Part shown: in pieces, positions 34,758 through 45,846 of the stretch
Numbering within the stretch: position 1 is the first letter of the stretch
How the letters are laid out: each line of letters opens with the position of its first letter
DNA from: Trametes villosa
Lineage: Eukaryota; Basidiomycota; Agaricomycetes; Polyporales; Polyporaceae
Direction: 5' to 3'
DNA length: 64,000 bases
Assembly: GCA_002964805.2 (NCBI GenBank)
Contig: PUDQ02000080.1
Span: 416,336-480,335, forward strand
Position numbers and translations under genes: made by a program
The notes under the pieces: model-generated
Database searches by the model: none
What the model was told of the DNA's origin: nothing
The model's input: the letters and a program-made list of their open reading frames with translations, nothing else

Positions 34758-37700
34758 CTACAAGAGGTCGACGACACCCCGGCTCGCAGACACCACGCCA
34801 ACGACCTTGCTATACCCTAGCAGATCTCCGCCCTTCGTAGCGACGAGGTCCCCATGGCCCTCTGCTCTCGCAATCCCGAGCAGCTTCTCGACGTTAGTCG
34901 ATACGAGCGCGAACGCCTGCTCCTTCAAAATGGTCCCGTTCGCCTCTAGAGCAGCCTGGGGTCATCGGGGAGCAGTCACGGTCAGTATTATGGGATGATA
35001 GGATAGCGGCAGGACCAGGGCAGACTCACCCAAGCAGCGTCGAAACGCGTGTTCAGCACCTTGTCGGCGACGCCAACGCCGAGACCGACGGTGACGCCCT
35101 GCTCGAGCAGCACGCGCACCGCGCTCTTCTCGGACAGCGGCGGGCCCGGAAGTCTGCCGTATCCCCGTCAGCGCTCTCACATCCCCACACCCTAGTTGAG
35201 CCGAAAGTGGACCACGCACATTCTGCGCGCCTCCCAAGAAGTCGGGAACGGCCGCGAGGGGGTGAGGATGACGCCGACGTCCGCGGCGGCGAGCTCGGCG
35301 GCGAGGAGGTGCGCCTCGCGCGCGCCCGAGATGGTGAGCCGGAGCCGCGCACCGAGGGCGTGTTCGACTTCGCCTTTGAGCCGGATGAGCGTTGCGATGA
35401 TGTCTGCGCTCTCGACTTCGACGACGAGCGGGGCATCGCCCTGGCGTCGTAACCCGTCAGGACTTAGAAGACGAGAGAAAGTGGGAGGACTTACATTCCG
35501 GACTTTCTCGAACCACTCTCCGAGTGAACCCTCAGACGGGTGGAGCAGCAGTTGTCGGAGCGTCGCGATCTGCGTGCTCACGCTCGGCGCGCCGAATGGG
35601 TGGATCGCGACGTGCACCGCGCCCGCCTCCTGGATGAGCGCGCCCTCCTCGAGCTTATGCCGCGCCGCGAGCGCGAACGCGGTGCTCACGCCTGAGAGGA
35701 AGCCCCGCCCGACGGGCGCGACGATCCCCGTGGTCACGCCCGCGCGGTACGCCACGCTAAGAGAGCGGATATGTCAGCTCGAACGGCAGTAGGCGGAGGC
35801 TTTGGTAAGAAGGGAGGGACGTACAGAGCATGACGCGTGCCAAATTGCAGGCCGTCGGCAGCGTGGATGAGTGCTCCATTTCCTCCCGCGATGGGCGCGA
35901 CGGGGCCGAGAAGCGGGTCGGGAGCGTACCCGTCCTTCGTGGAGGGCTCGCCCCCGATCTCCTCGAGCCCGAGCGGAGAGCCGAAGGTGGTGAGGCCAGG
36001 CGCGAGCGAGCCGCCCTCGAGGTCGACGTGTTCAACTTCACTGGAGTCGTGTAGTGCGGAACGGACGCAGGTGGTTGACAGGGAGTCGACGCAGACAACC
36101 TTTCCGCCTTGGACGACGACGCTGAGAGGGCCGTCTGCGCTGTTAGCCGACGCGACTTGCTTCACGCCGACAGCACTCTCTGCGTCGCGCAAGAACACGG
36201 ACGAAACATTGGCAAACACGACCGTGTGCGCTACCGCCGCCTTCGGCTCGAGCGGCGGTAGGCCCTCGTACTTGAGCGCGTCCGCGGCCTCCTTGTCGAA
36301 GTTCGGCGTCTCGGGGAGCCGCTGGAACTGCGCGGGCTTCTCGGTAATGTGTGGGGTGGTGAGTTGGGGGACACCGTCGATCCAGACTTGTTGCGGCGTC
36401 GCGCCGAGGGCGAGTGGGTGGCTGTCCCAGAGGACGATGTCTGGCGGGACGTCACACGTTTACACTCGAACGGTGTGGAGAAATGGGTACTTACCAGCAT
36501 CATATCCTGAACAGAAGGTGCTGTATGAGCAATCAGGCGTTGGCGGTAGGGCGAGAAGTGCTCACCCTCTCTGATATACCCCACACGGTGATCCAACCCC
36601 AACACACCCGCCGGCGTAGACGTCACAGCCGACAGCGCGAGGTGATGCGGAAGCCCATAGTAGTACGCCTGCTGCGCCTCGAACAGCAGGAACCGCGAGT
36701 CCAACACGGGGTGGTCTGACTGCACCCGCAATCCCGTCAGCACCCAAGTCATGCAAAGAGAAGGAGAAAGAAGGGGAGGGCACCTTCATGACGACCTGAA
36801 TGCCCGCGTCCGCGAGGATGCGCGGCGCGAACTCGGAGCCGCGGTACGACTCGCGCTTGTAGCGCGCGTGCGTCGCGAACAGCGCTGCGGCCGGCGGCTT
36901 GCCTACCATCCTGAATGTCAGCTCGGCAGCAGGGCAGAGAGGGGAGGTAGGAGGTGGGAGGAGTACGTGCCGTATGCGGACTTGAGGGTGTCGGGGACGA
37001 GATACGTCTCGTGCGCGTGGTGGAACGCGGCGATGGGGAACTTGAACTCGTTCGAGATCTGCCAGTATTTCGGTTAGCATGCGCGCACCGAGAGAATGTT
37101 TACAACGTACCCTGACGAGGTCGTCCAAGTCCACAGTCTCGTAGCAGTGAGTGTGAACCTGCGTGTATAACCAAGTGAGCCGTGTACATAGCAGGCGGGA
37201 GGGGTACTGCACACCTTGACGCGTCCGCGTAGAACGTCGACGAGAGCCTCCCATTGGAGGTCTTCGGGGAACGCACCGAGACCGGACCACTGCCCGTTAC
37301 GAGCCTTGACGCAGTATGCGTCCTGCGCGTCCCTGATCTGGCGCGCCTTCTCGTATCTGGAAGGCCGCGTCTGGAAGTTGAACGACACAGCTACGAGATG
37401 AAAGCCGCGGCGCGGACTTACGCCTGGCGGAACGCCCACGCCGTATCCATGCGCGTCCCGGAGTAAACGCGATCTGGCCCGGCATCAGCGGTATGCGATC
37501 GGGGCACTCTAGCGAAGACGAACCTGGGTTCTCCCCGCACGCATGTCTGGAGTCCAATGTCAGCCACGGATACACGATTGAAGAGCTCCGAAACAGATGA
37601 CCCACTTTATCTGTCGGAAGCGGAAGTGGCGTGCTGGGTCATATTTGGTGGTGTTGGTTTCGTACGGGCTCTCGAGCAGCATCCCCGTAGGCGAGCGGTC

Positions 37701-38740
37701 GGTCGGAGGGCGGAGCTTGATGACCACGCCCTGCCCGCCTATCGCGTTTGCGGAGCCGGGAAGCACCAGCGCAGTCTGCGCGAATGCAGGTCAACATGTA
37801 GACGTCGTAACAGAGCTACGGGGCACGCACCGTGACGCCACCGGACGCACTCAGCTTGTAGGCGTCATCGTGGGTGTTCAGTCCGTCGAGAGCACGCAGC
37901 CACTACGAGCGCGGTTTAGTGCCATGTGAGCGCGCGGCATGTGGTGGGCTTACCGGGAGGATGGGTCCTTTGAAGGAGTTACCATCGCTCGAACCTTGCA
38001 GTCCTGGCGCAGAATGGACGCCCCTGCACGGTTACCGGCTCGTGAGCGATCAACACGCCTGTACGAAGCCCATGCGCCACATACAGGTGACTATGCATAT
38101 CCACAATCCTGCAGACGACGGGTGAGTATGGATACGTGTGATATGAATGTATGGAAATCATACCCAGGCGTGACCCATCGCCCTTGAGCATCAACGCGAT
38201 AGAGGTCTTCGTACGCGTCAAGCAGGTGCTTGTCGACATGGCCTATCTTCTTGATCAAGCCTTGGTCGAGGAGAATGTCGCCCTTGAGGACTTCGAGTCC
38301 GCCGCTGCGGCCAGTCCAGATGGCAGCGTTCTACGAGCCGCCAAGAGGTCGGTACTGCGAAACTGGAGATTCGAGGAGGTGCCGGTACGACCTACCGTGA
38401 TCAACGTAGCCTTCGTCCCAGGAACAAAACGGTCGGATTGTCGACTAGAGAGGAAGTCCGGCGGAGGACCGCTTTCGGCCTCGAGCAGACTGCATTGCTG
38501 CAGCGCGCGGGCGGCATGCGCAGGCAGAGCTTCCTCAGAGACATTGATGGGGCTCCCGACCAGGACCACACGGAAGAACTGGACGGCAAGAAGAACAGAC
38601 ACAGCAGCTAGCAGTATGCGATATGTGCGAGAGCCAGAACGATGACTAGAGACGTTGGTAGCCTCCCAAGATGATGCATCCTGTGGGAAGAGTTCCGAGT
38701 TTCTGGCCCGAGACTTTGAGCGGCCGGGGGTAGAGTCCAT
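34758..38740 (-). CDS. Membrane-anchored amidohydrolase (COG1228/CE9-annotated type), 19 exons
   Basis: A 972-residue protein assembled from 19 exons; exon lengths total exactly 973 codons. Residues 42-60 form one membrane anchor after a basic cytosolic N-terminus, so the body is probably lumenal or extracellular. Metal-dependent hydrolase motifs: IVDMHSHLG (His176, His178), VHTHCYE (His357 and/or His359), FHHAHE (His384-His387) and MKSDHPVL (Asp446), with LVLPGSANAIGGQ, EDLQWEALVDVLRGRVK and YKRESYRGSEFAPRILAD between. The second half (from about 540: TVVFANVSSVFLRD, GLTTFGSPLGLEEIGG, VAYRAGVTTGIVAPVGRG) looks like a second amidohydrolase-type fold without the metal ligands. Often annotated as carbohydrate esterase family 9 in basidiomycetes; the substrate is unknown. 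Includes exons of 12 (36495-36506), 23 (37524-37546) and 24 nt (38085-38108). Confidence 0.93.
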
Positions 38741-38980
38741 GATCAGCACCTCCTACTCAAGAGCTCAGACAACATGTAAGGGGGAGAGCTTGCGTTTGAT
38801 ACCTACCGTCCCACTTGGCGGTCGCTGTAGGAAAGACGTGATAAGGTGGGGGATGGTGCAAGAGCGGTGGGATGGTTCGCAGTCGACCCGCGTGCAAGCC
38901 CAACCTTTCCCTTGCCTTCCTGCCGGCCCGAATGGCCGCGCGCATGTGAGTTGACCCTAACCTCATACATAACACGGCTT

Positions 38981-40486
38981 TCACCCGGACGAGGCTCGGG
39001 TACCGACACAGAGGGCTCTCCTAGCAAGAGTGCGTATGTACCGGACTACACGGAGACAGCAGCACGTCCATCTTCTGAGGCGCTGACTCTCAGACGGCTC
39101 GTATCCCCAATCAGTGTCACTCGGCTGCGTAAAGAGTAGCCACCGTGTGGGCGGTATGTTGCAATGGATGCTGCTGCTGAGAGTTCTCCGCTCGCGGGTT
39201 GCGCCTTTAATCGTATCCCCTAGAAAGAAAATCCCTTCTTCTCCACATGCCCGGAGATGCCAGTCCCACTGCACCCCCGCTGGGTCGTCGAGGAACGTCC
39301 GGTGTCCGGCCAGCTGTGCCGTCGCGCCGAATCCATCCCGGATCGCCATCTCGTCGATGCCGACCCAATGCGTGTCCGTCAAGAAAAACTGGCAGTCTAT
39401 TTGCGATACGTCCTTCGCTCTGACCTCATTGTTGATCCCAGTGGCAAAGTTGGTGTAGATATCGCAAAGGGCCTCGAGGGTGTTCTCGTCGATGAGAAGG
39501 GGGTACATGGCGGCCGAGAAGACCCTGACCATAAGAGTGGCTAGCTCCGAAAAGGGCTGGGACGTAACGAGGGGAGTATCAGCTCCTGAGGGGTCCGCTG
39601 CATCGATCAACAGATAGTGAGGTGATATGATACAGAAAGATGTAGTCGTTCACGCACCCCGGAGATGAGCAAGTAAGTCTGGTATGGCAGCAATCTCAGT
39701 AGGCCCTGTGTCGTCATGGTCGGCATGCCCGAGAGTGAGGTACAGCCACCGGAGGTGTGGAGCGTCCTGGACCCATCGTTCGAAGTGCAGATGGGACCAG
39801 GGTGGAATCGCGGACATGTGGAGCCGCCAGAGCTTCGGGTAGAGAGGTTCGGCGGGGCTTCCCGAGGACGGGAGAACAAAGGGAGGGAGGCAGTGGGTGA
39901 AGGTGAGCTCGCGCAGCTGCGGGAAACCACCGGGGCACTCGATGTCTGGGACGGCGAGTCCGGTTGACTCGCCAGGGAACCATCGGATGAGGCAGAGAGT
40001 CTCTACATCTGCGCGGACGGTGTGAATGAGGCGCTCGAGGATGACGTGGTACTCCCGCCACGGAACCCTCTGGTTCTCGGGAAACTGCTCTTCTTCAGGG
40101 GCGTCGGGTGGTCCATGCTCGTGCAACGGTCTGTACATTTCTCCAATGGTCCCGTCTACGTGTGTGTATTTGATGGCTCGACTCGGCGTGAGGATGACAC
40201 AGAGATTGCGCACTCGAGGGACCGACCCTCGCTCTTCCATCGCATGCGCTGTCTCGCATCGGAGTGCGTACAGAAAGCTCTCCAGATTGCTGCGGATCCC
40301 AGAGACGAAGATGACGGAGTGGAAGCGGGCGACGCGAGATGTGGCGCGGATGCGCCTAGAGACGAGCGCGAGGGAGCTGCCTGTGTGGCCGCGGTCGACG
40401 CAAGCGTACAAGAATATCTCCGCGAGTAGCTCGGTAGGGAGGGTTTCGAGTGTCTGGGTGCCTTTCGGGCGACTCTGAGGGTCCAT
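38981..40486 (-). CDS. F-box protein, divergent member
   Basis: A 481-residue F-box protein in two exons (39658-40486, 38981-39597; 60-nt intron). The F-box lies at the N-terminus: LETLPTELLAEIFLYACVDR, SSLALVSRRIRATSRVARFHS. Later landmarks shared with the F-box genes at 44-51 kb are VPRVRNLCVILTP, RADVETLCLIRWF, CPGGFPQLRELTF and YPKLWRLHMS, and the intron sits at the same place. After WDWHLRACGEEGIFFL the sequence no longer resembles its relatives and runs on about 70 residues further, so the C-terminus may have been altered by a frameshift or lost stop. Probable SCF ubiquitin-ligase substrate adaptor by family. ATG at 40486 chosen to match the family start; upstream in-frame sequence exists. 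Confidence 0.85.
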
Positions 40487-42347
40487 CGGAGCGTCGAGAG
40501 GAGGGATGTGGCAGGATGTCCGAGTCAGCGAGAAGCGCGTGAGAGCTTGAAGACAGTCACTGAGCAGAGGCTCCCGGAAAGACAACAGAAGCGCAGAAAG
40601 GAGCCGGAAGTTGGCTGTGGCGAAGGATACTAGCTTGAGTCCAGACAACCAGGCGAAGCTGCGACCTTATACTTATACTGCCTAGCAGACCGCCACGGCT
40701 TCTCGCCACGCGCACGGGTCTGAATGCGGCGTACACGCCTCGCTAAGGTCCTAAGGAAGCACCCTGCGGAGACGCAGTAGGGGAAGGAGTAATTGATTGA
40801 AGCTCCAGTACAAATTCAGCAGCTGCAGAATGAAAGCGGGTGAGAGGACGGCCGTGACTGTGGTGGTATGAGCGAAACCACGAAGGAAAACAGGCGCCGG
40901 GAGTTTGGTAACCCGGCCAAATCGGGCGACCAGCACTACCTGCTCGGCGTCCACTGGCACAACCTCTCGGCCTTCTCTTTCCTTTACACCAACATACTGA
41001 GCTACCGCATGTTTCACATCCATCGAATGCGTCAAATTCTCTAATGCTCGAGTCGTGTGTTTACCAATAAAAGGCTCGCTGGCATGCCGTCCGAGGACGA
41101 GCGTCGTCTCGTGCCAACGTAACGGTTAAACTCGGTAAGGCGTCCAATTTGCACCATATCTCTGCCTCCTTGCGCGCAACGGGAGCGTCTTACTCCATTC
41201 CATAGGCCTATCGCACCGCAATACGCGTTGGGCAACTTCTTCGAGCCGGGGTCCAGGCAAGACTCGAATAGGCGCCGCCGCCCTCGCAGCGTAGCGATCG
41301 AGGGCCCTTTCCGCAAGCAGCCGTTTCAGCGTTGGTGATGGTAATCAAGCCGCACGACCCCACGCTCAGCGACTTCTCAGCCTGGATCCTGCTTCTAACT
41401 ACCCAGGTGCAGCTTTCGCCTCTCCTGTTCTGGATGACGCGCCATTGCGACAGGAAGCGTCCTCGCGGTTGCGCCACTCCCAAACTATCAGGTGAGCGAA
41501 GTCTTCGCTGCCGCGCGTGCACGCCAGTTGTCTTCCCTGATGGAGAATCTGCAGGGAAGCTTGGACAATTGGGGACGATCTTTTCGCGCGCCTCATGCTG
41601 CTGTGCATGCAAGGCTCGCCCGAATGTCTCGCGCCGTGACGGTCGTTACAAGCACCCACGAAAACTCCCAACTTCTGCTCCCGACCGTCGGCCCACAACA
41701 CTCGGCTTCACACTAGTTGAGCAAATTTCCCGCTAGAAGAAGATATCTCCGAAGGACGGCTCGATCTGTCGATCGCAGTGCCGGAATGGCAAGTGTACTG
41801 CACGCAGCCACCGTCGCCAGCCCGTGGCATGGTACCGCCGCTCGTAAGCCCGTGAGCGTCTACCTTCCATTTGATCGGCCTTCACATATTATCTTACGGT
41901 CTTTACAAAGTACAGGAATCATAAGGGCGGTGAGGCGCATTGGAGTAAGAACGACGCCAGACAAGATCGTTAACATCTCGTCATGTGAATCCCTAGCCCC
42001 CTCGACACGGCTCTGAGAAGCAGTGCGAAAGTCATTCATAGCCATGCTTTAGAGCATGGTGTCCGATAGCCAGTCATGTGGTGAGCTAGCTAACGGTCAT
42101 GGAGGCGAAATCACTAGCGTGCTTGTTGACCCGAAGGAACTGATCGTGCCACTCTGTTCCCGAGGGGGGATTAAGACTGCCAAACCCGGAGGCTCTTCGA
42201 CGACGTGCCACGTACATCCCTGAGGGGGGCCGCCGACTCTGCCCTCTTCGCCTTCCCCCTCATCCGTCTACCTTCTCCTCCGAGAGTCCCTTCCGGTCGT
42301 CTCTCGCTATATTCCGACAGTGTACGCGTAGCGTCGTCCGTCGAATC
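40487..42347. other. 1.9 kb intergenic
   Basis: Between the divergent F-box gene (minus) and BTB gene 3 (plus), a shared divergent promoter region. Frames at 41208-41612 (minus) and 41332-41736 (plus) show no domain or codon bias. TATATT near 42308 could serve BTB gene 3. Confidence 0.5.
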
Positions 42348-43496
42348 ATGGACCACCCTGCCGCTCTCAACTTCGAGCGCCACCGGCAGCTCTACCTCGA
42401 CGACGGGGACGTCGTCTTACAGGCACCGATCTCAGCCAAGGCCCACCAAGGGGGCTTTCAACTGTTCTGCGTCCATAAGGCCGTCCTGCGCGCGCACTCG
42501 GTCGTCTTCTCCAATCTGTTCGCCGACGCCTCTGCGAGCCCGGACGTCCTCGCCGGGTTGACCTACGACGGTCGACCCCTTGTCAACATGCCGGACGACG
42601 CGACGGACCTCTCGCACCTCCTAACGTACCTTTATGATCCCTCGTATGTGCTTAGTTCATTATCGTTGCGAGACGAACTCTCACAATCGCACTGGGATAG
42701 TCACTACCTCTTGCGGTCGTCCCACCCCGACACTGCCCTCGAGCTCACGGGTGCTGTGAAGCTCGCCGACAAGTACGTCCTAACCACGGTGCGCGCGGCG
42801 ATGATTAAACGGGTCGTCATGGATTGGCCGACGACGCTGGACGGATGGGACATGCGCAAGGACGAACTCCAGGCCATGCAGGGACGACTGGAGCGCAGAG
42901 AAATCGCCCAACGCACGCTGGAGCCCGTCTCCGCCATCATCTTTGCGCAGGAGTGTGGCTGCCCTGAGATCCTTGGCGCCGCGTTTTATTGCTTGTCTAC
43001 CATCGGCATCACGAGCGACTGGGACGGCTCAAAGAACTTCTGGGGGCGCTTTCCGCGCGGGTCCGGCGCGCGCTGGGCGCTCTGCAGCAAGGAGAACCTC
43101 CTGCGATACATGCTAGGTAGAGAAGCCCTCGCGCGCTTTCACCACTCCGTGCGGGTACGAATTTGGAACGGTGTCCCGTTGAGCGATCGCTGCGCCCCCA
43201 ACGAGCCCCACTTCGTCCCGGAGGAGCAGGGCGACGACTATCCGGCATTCCAGGCGGTGGTACCCCCCTGTCTCCACTACATCCGCAGCCTGTGCAACAT
43301 GATATGGGGCCAGGCGCCGATCTGGGACCCGTTGCAAGGCCTGCGGTCCATGCTCGACCATGCTAGCATGGAGGCTCTCGCGGAGCTCTGCCCGGCCGGG
43401 CTCTGTAATCCTTGCCAGGTCCAGTTCGAGTCCTGGGTAACCGAAGAGCGGAAGGATCTCTGGTCCGGCTTGGAGGAAGCCTTCAAGTTACAGTAG
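42348..43496 (+). CDS. BTB/POZ domain protein 3
   Basis: Third BTB paralogue, 363 residues when spliced (42348-42643, 42701-43496). The BTB fold holds LYLDDGDVVLQAPISAKA, FCVHKAVLRAHSVVFSNLFA, PLVNMPDDATDLSHLLTYLY, then HYLLRSSHPDTALELTGAV and LADKYVLTTVRAAMIKRVV. The C-terminal Cys-rich part ends GLCNPCQVQFESWVTEE. The intron (GTATGT...GATAG) is 57 nt, a multiple of three without a stop, so an unspliced message would encode 19 extra residues between DPS and HYLLRSS. The corresponding introns of the other two copies are 58 and 61 nt. More distant from copies 1 and 2 than those are from each other. Confidence 0.9.
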   Translation: MDHPAALNFERHRQLYLDDGDVVLQAPISAKAHQGGFQLFCVHKAVLRAHSVVFSNLFADASASPDVLAGLTYDGRPLVNMPDDATDLSHLLTYLYDPSYVLSSLSLRDELSQSHWDSHYLLRSSHPDTALELTGAVKLADKYVLTTVRAAMIKRVVMDWPTTLDGWDMRKDELQAMQGRLERREIAQRTLEPVSAIIFAQECGCPEILGAAFYCLSTIGITSDWDGSKNFWGRFPRGSGARWALCSKENLLRYMLGREALARFHHSVRVRIWNGVPLSDRCAPNEPHFVPEEQGDDYPAFQAVVPPCLHYIRSLCNMIWGQAPIWDPLQGLRSMLDHASMEALAELCPAGLCNPCQVQFESWVTEERKDLWSGLEEAFKLQ

Positions 43497-43955
43497 ACTT
43501 TATTAAGTGAGTACGACTCTGAGCGGTATTTGCCAGTGCCTGACTGAACGATCTGACCTTCTGAGCTACTTTGTGACCAAGGTTAAAGTGATACGCGCTC
43601 GACATCAGGAGCTTGAAGTAGCGTCCCGTCGTGCAAATCTCAATGAAGTGCGGCTGAGCACGCGCAGAGAATAGTCAAGTACTACGACGTGCGGAGAACA
43701 GGGAACGACGGTCACGGAGAGAGTCGCACCAGGTCCGGTGGGTTTCGAAACTGCGGAGTGATCCTTGTGGTAGTCGTTCGTATTGATGTGCTATCAGGGC
43801 GTGTAGGAGAATTTCTTGAAGCTGTATCTGTTTCTCTCAATCATTAGCGTGCCGCGGTAATGGACCGGAGGAAGTTTTAAAGTTTTGCGTTCATCGTGGG
43901 CCGTCCCGACTCCCTATCATCATACACCACTAGTCACTATCCGTACGACGTACAC
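43497..43955. other. Intergenic, convergent 3' ends
   Basis: Between BTB gene 3 (plus) and F-box A1 (minus). Nothing coding seen. Confidence 0.6.
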
Positions 43956-45228
43956 TTAAGGACGACCTGACGCAATCCGCGCACGCAACGCTGTCCACAT
44001 CCTCTTCAGCGGCCCCGGCACCGGGTCCCTCGGCTTCCAAAACTCGGGCGTGAAGAGCCCCTCGCCACCGTCAACCCGGAGGAGCCAGTCCCGGCGCATC
44101 CCCTCCTCGAGCGAACCGATGTGGATGTACCCCCGCGCTTTCGTGTCCTGCCCCTTGTACTGCGAGTTGAAGACGGTGGTCGGGACGCCGAGCGCGTACG
44201 TTGCGGTGCAGAGCTCGGCGGCGAAGCCCGCGTAGGCGGCGCGGAGCTGCGGCGTTTCGTCGTCGGTTAAGAAGAGGGGCTCGATCATGAGCATGAGCGT
44301 CTTGAGCTCGCTGAAGACGGGCGCATGCTTCGTGTTGTGGTCTACGGTCGCACGTTGTTAGCGTGCACGCGGGAGCTTGGAGAAGCGGGAGAAACACACT
44401 GAGAGCGAGAGCGAGCTCGGGCACGATGCGAAACTCGTTGTCGAGGTATACATGGCTCGTGGTTATGCGCAGAAACGACAGGCGCGGCGCGTTCGCTGCC
44501 AGCCACTGAAGTTGCATTTCGCGGTTTCCAGGGACTTGTACGACGTGTAACCGCCACAAGGCTGGAAAGAGCGGCGCATCGCTGGTAACATGGATGAGTG
44601 GAGAGAGGCCCCTCGTTATGGTGAGCTCGCGGAGGCGCGGGAACCCACCCGGGCACGGGATGCGTGCCATCCGAAAGTCGCGATGGTGGTCCTGGCGGTA
44701 GAGACACGCCGTCTCGACATCGGCACAGACGGCGGCGAACAGCGTCCGGATAGCGCGGCCGTACTCCTCCCACACCTTCTTTTGGAGGCAGGTGTGCTCT
44801 TCGTTCGATAGCATGTCGATCAGCGTGACGCGGTGGTGGTGGTGAGCGAGATCGAGTTCCGCGAGTTTGATGTGCATGAAGTGGAAGACGGGCGTGAGAA
44901 TGAGGCAGAGGTTCCGCACGCGGGGTATGGGCGCACGCTCTGCGCGGGCCTCCGCTTTCGCGGTCTCGAGCGCATGCAAGAAGCGCGTGAGCTGGACGGA
45001 GATGCCGGAGAGGATGGAGACCGAGTGGAAGCGTGAGGGGCGCGAGGCGACGCGGATGGACCGGGAGACGAGGGAGAGGGCGCATCCGGTGCGTCCGCCG
45101 TCGGTGCATGCGAGTCGGAAGATGATCCCGAGGACGTCGTAAGGGAGGGTCTCGAAAGGAGAGGATGCTGCCTGCGGGAGAGGCAGGTCAACAAGTGAGT
45201 CCATGCGCGACGTGAAGGGGTGAAGCAT
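43956..45228 (-). CDS. F-box protein A1
   Basis: A 404-residue F-box protein, exons 44400-45228 and 43956-44341. Starts MLHPFTSR like its relatives. F-box: FETLPYDVLGIIFRLACTDG, GRTGCALSLVSRSIRVASRP. Middle landmarks: HALETAKAEARAERAPIPRV, RNLCLILTPVFHFMHIKLAE, ADVETACLYRQ, ARIPCPGGFPRLRELTITRG, LFPALWRLHVVQVPG; the leucine-rich spacing suggests a short LRR-like solenoid for target binding. Exon 2 carries FSELKTLMLMIEP and the family tail MRRDWLLRVDGGEGLFTPEF. Closest relative is the gene at 47804-49091 (A2). A 13-bp palindrome lies 64 bp upstream of the ATG. Likely an SCF adaptor; target unknown. Confidence 0.9.
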
Positions 45229-45291
45229 GGTGAGGTTCAGTATGTCCAGTGAATAGCTACAAAAAGTTCGCTCGCTGAGAGAATAAAGCGG

Positions 45292-45304
45292 AGGTCCCAG
45301 ACCT
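45292..45304. promoter_or_regulatory. Palindrome upstream of F-box A1
   Basis: AGGTCCCAGACCT, arms AGGTC/GACCT around CCA, 64 bp upstream of the A1 start codon. Also found upstream of F-box A2 and B2 at a similar distance. Confidence 0.6.
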
Positions 45305-45846
45305 AGTTGCGGGAGCGCGTATCGATAGTGGCGAGAAACTTGGACCCCTGGCCCGCTCGAGTACAAGAACGAGCCCAGTAGCGCAGTGTATACATATATA
45401 CCCAGGCACAGACAAAAGACTCAATATGTTACCCCGACAAGACCCGCGAGACGAGGTAGATGATCGCGGTTGCTGGAGAAGAGCGCGAGAGACAAAAGAA
45501 GACAGACGCGCAACAATTACTGTACTCGCGCTCGCGCAGCTACCTTGTTGTCAACCGCCACCTCCGCTTCGCACACCCACATTAGCATCGCCTCAGCCTT
45601 ATTGTAAACGCGCGTTTTACGTATCCTGTGAGATTCAAGCACTGAAACGCACGTACGCGCAAATGCCATCGCTATAATATTAGAATCCACGAACAACTTT
45701 GTGCGCGCTACACTGCATAGGCGCGCCCGCAAACTGCACCGAGACGTTCAAGGTATGAACACAATCGCGTCCTTGTCGTACCCTTGGTGTAATGGCTCCC
45801 GTCCTCTTCCTTGTGTGTCCAGCTCCCGTCCCCCACAGTACGTGCG
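45305..45846. other. Intergenic between F-box A1 and B1
   Basis: Part of the duplicated block: 45452-45512 closely matches 49324-49384 (GGTAGATGATCGCGG and GAAGAGCGCGAGAGACAAAA in both), and about 45593-45660 matches about 49479-49545. No gene seen. Confidence 0.65.

Noticed and set aside
45781..45840. tRNA-like start CCTTGGTGTAATGGCTCCCG
   Set aside because: A-box-like string only; no matching acceptor stem, anticodon stem or B box.
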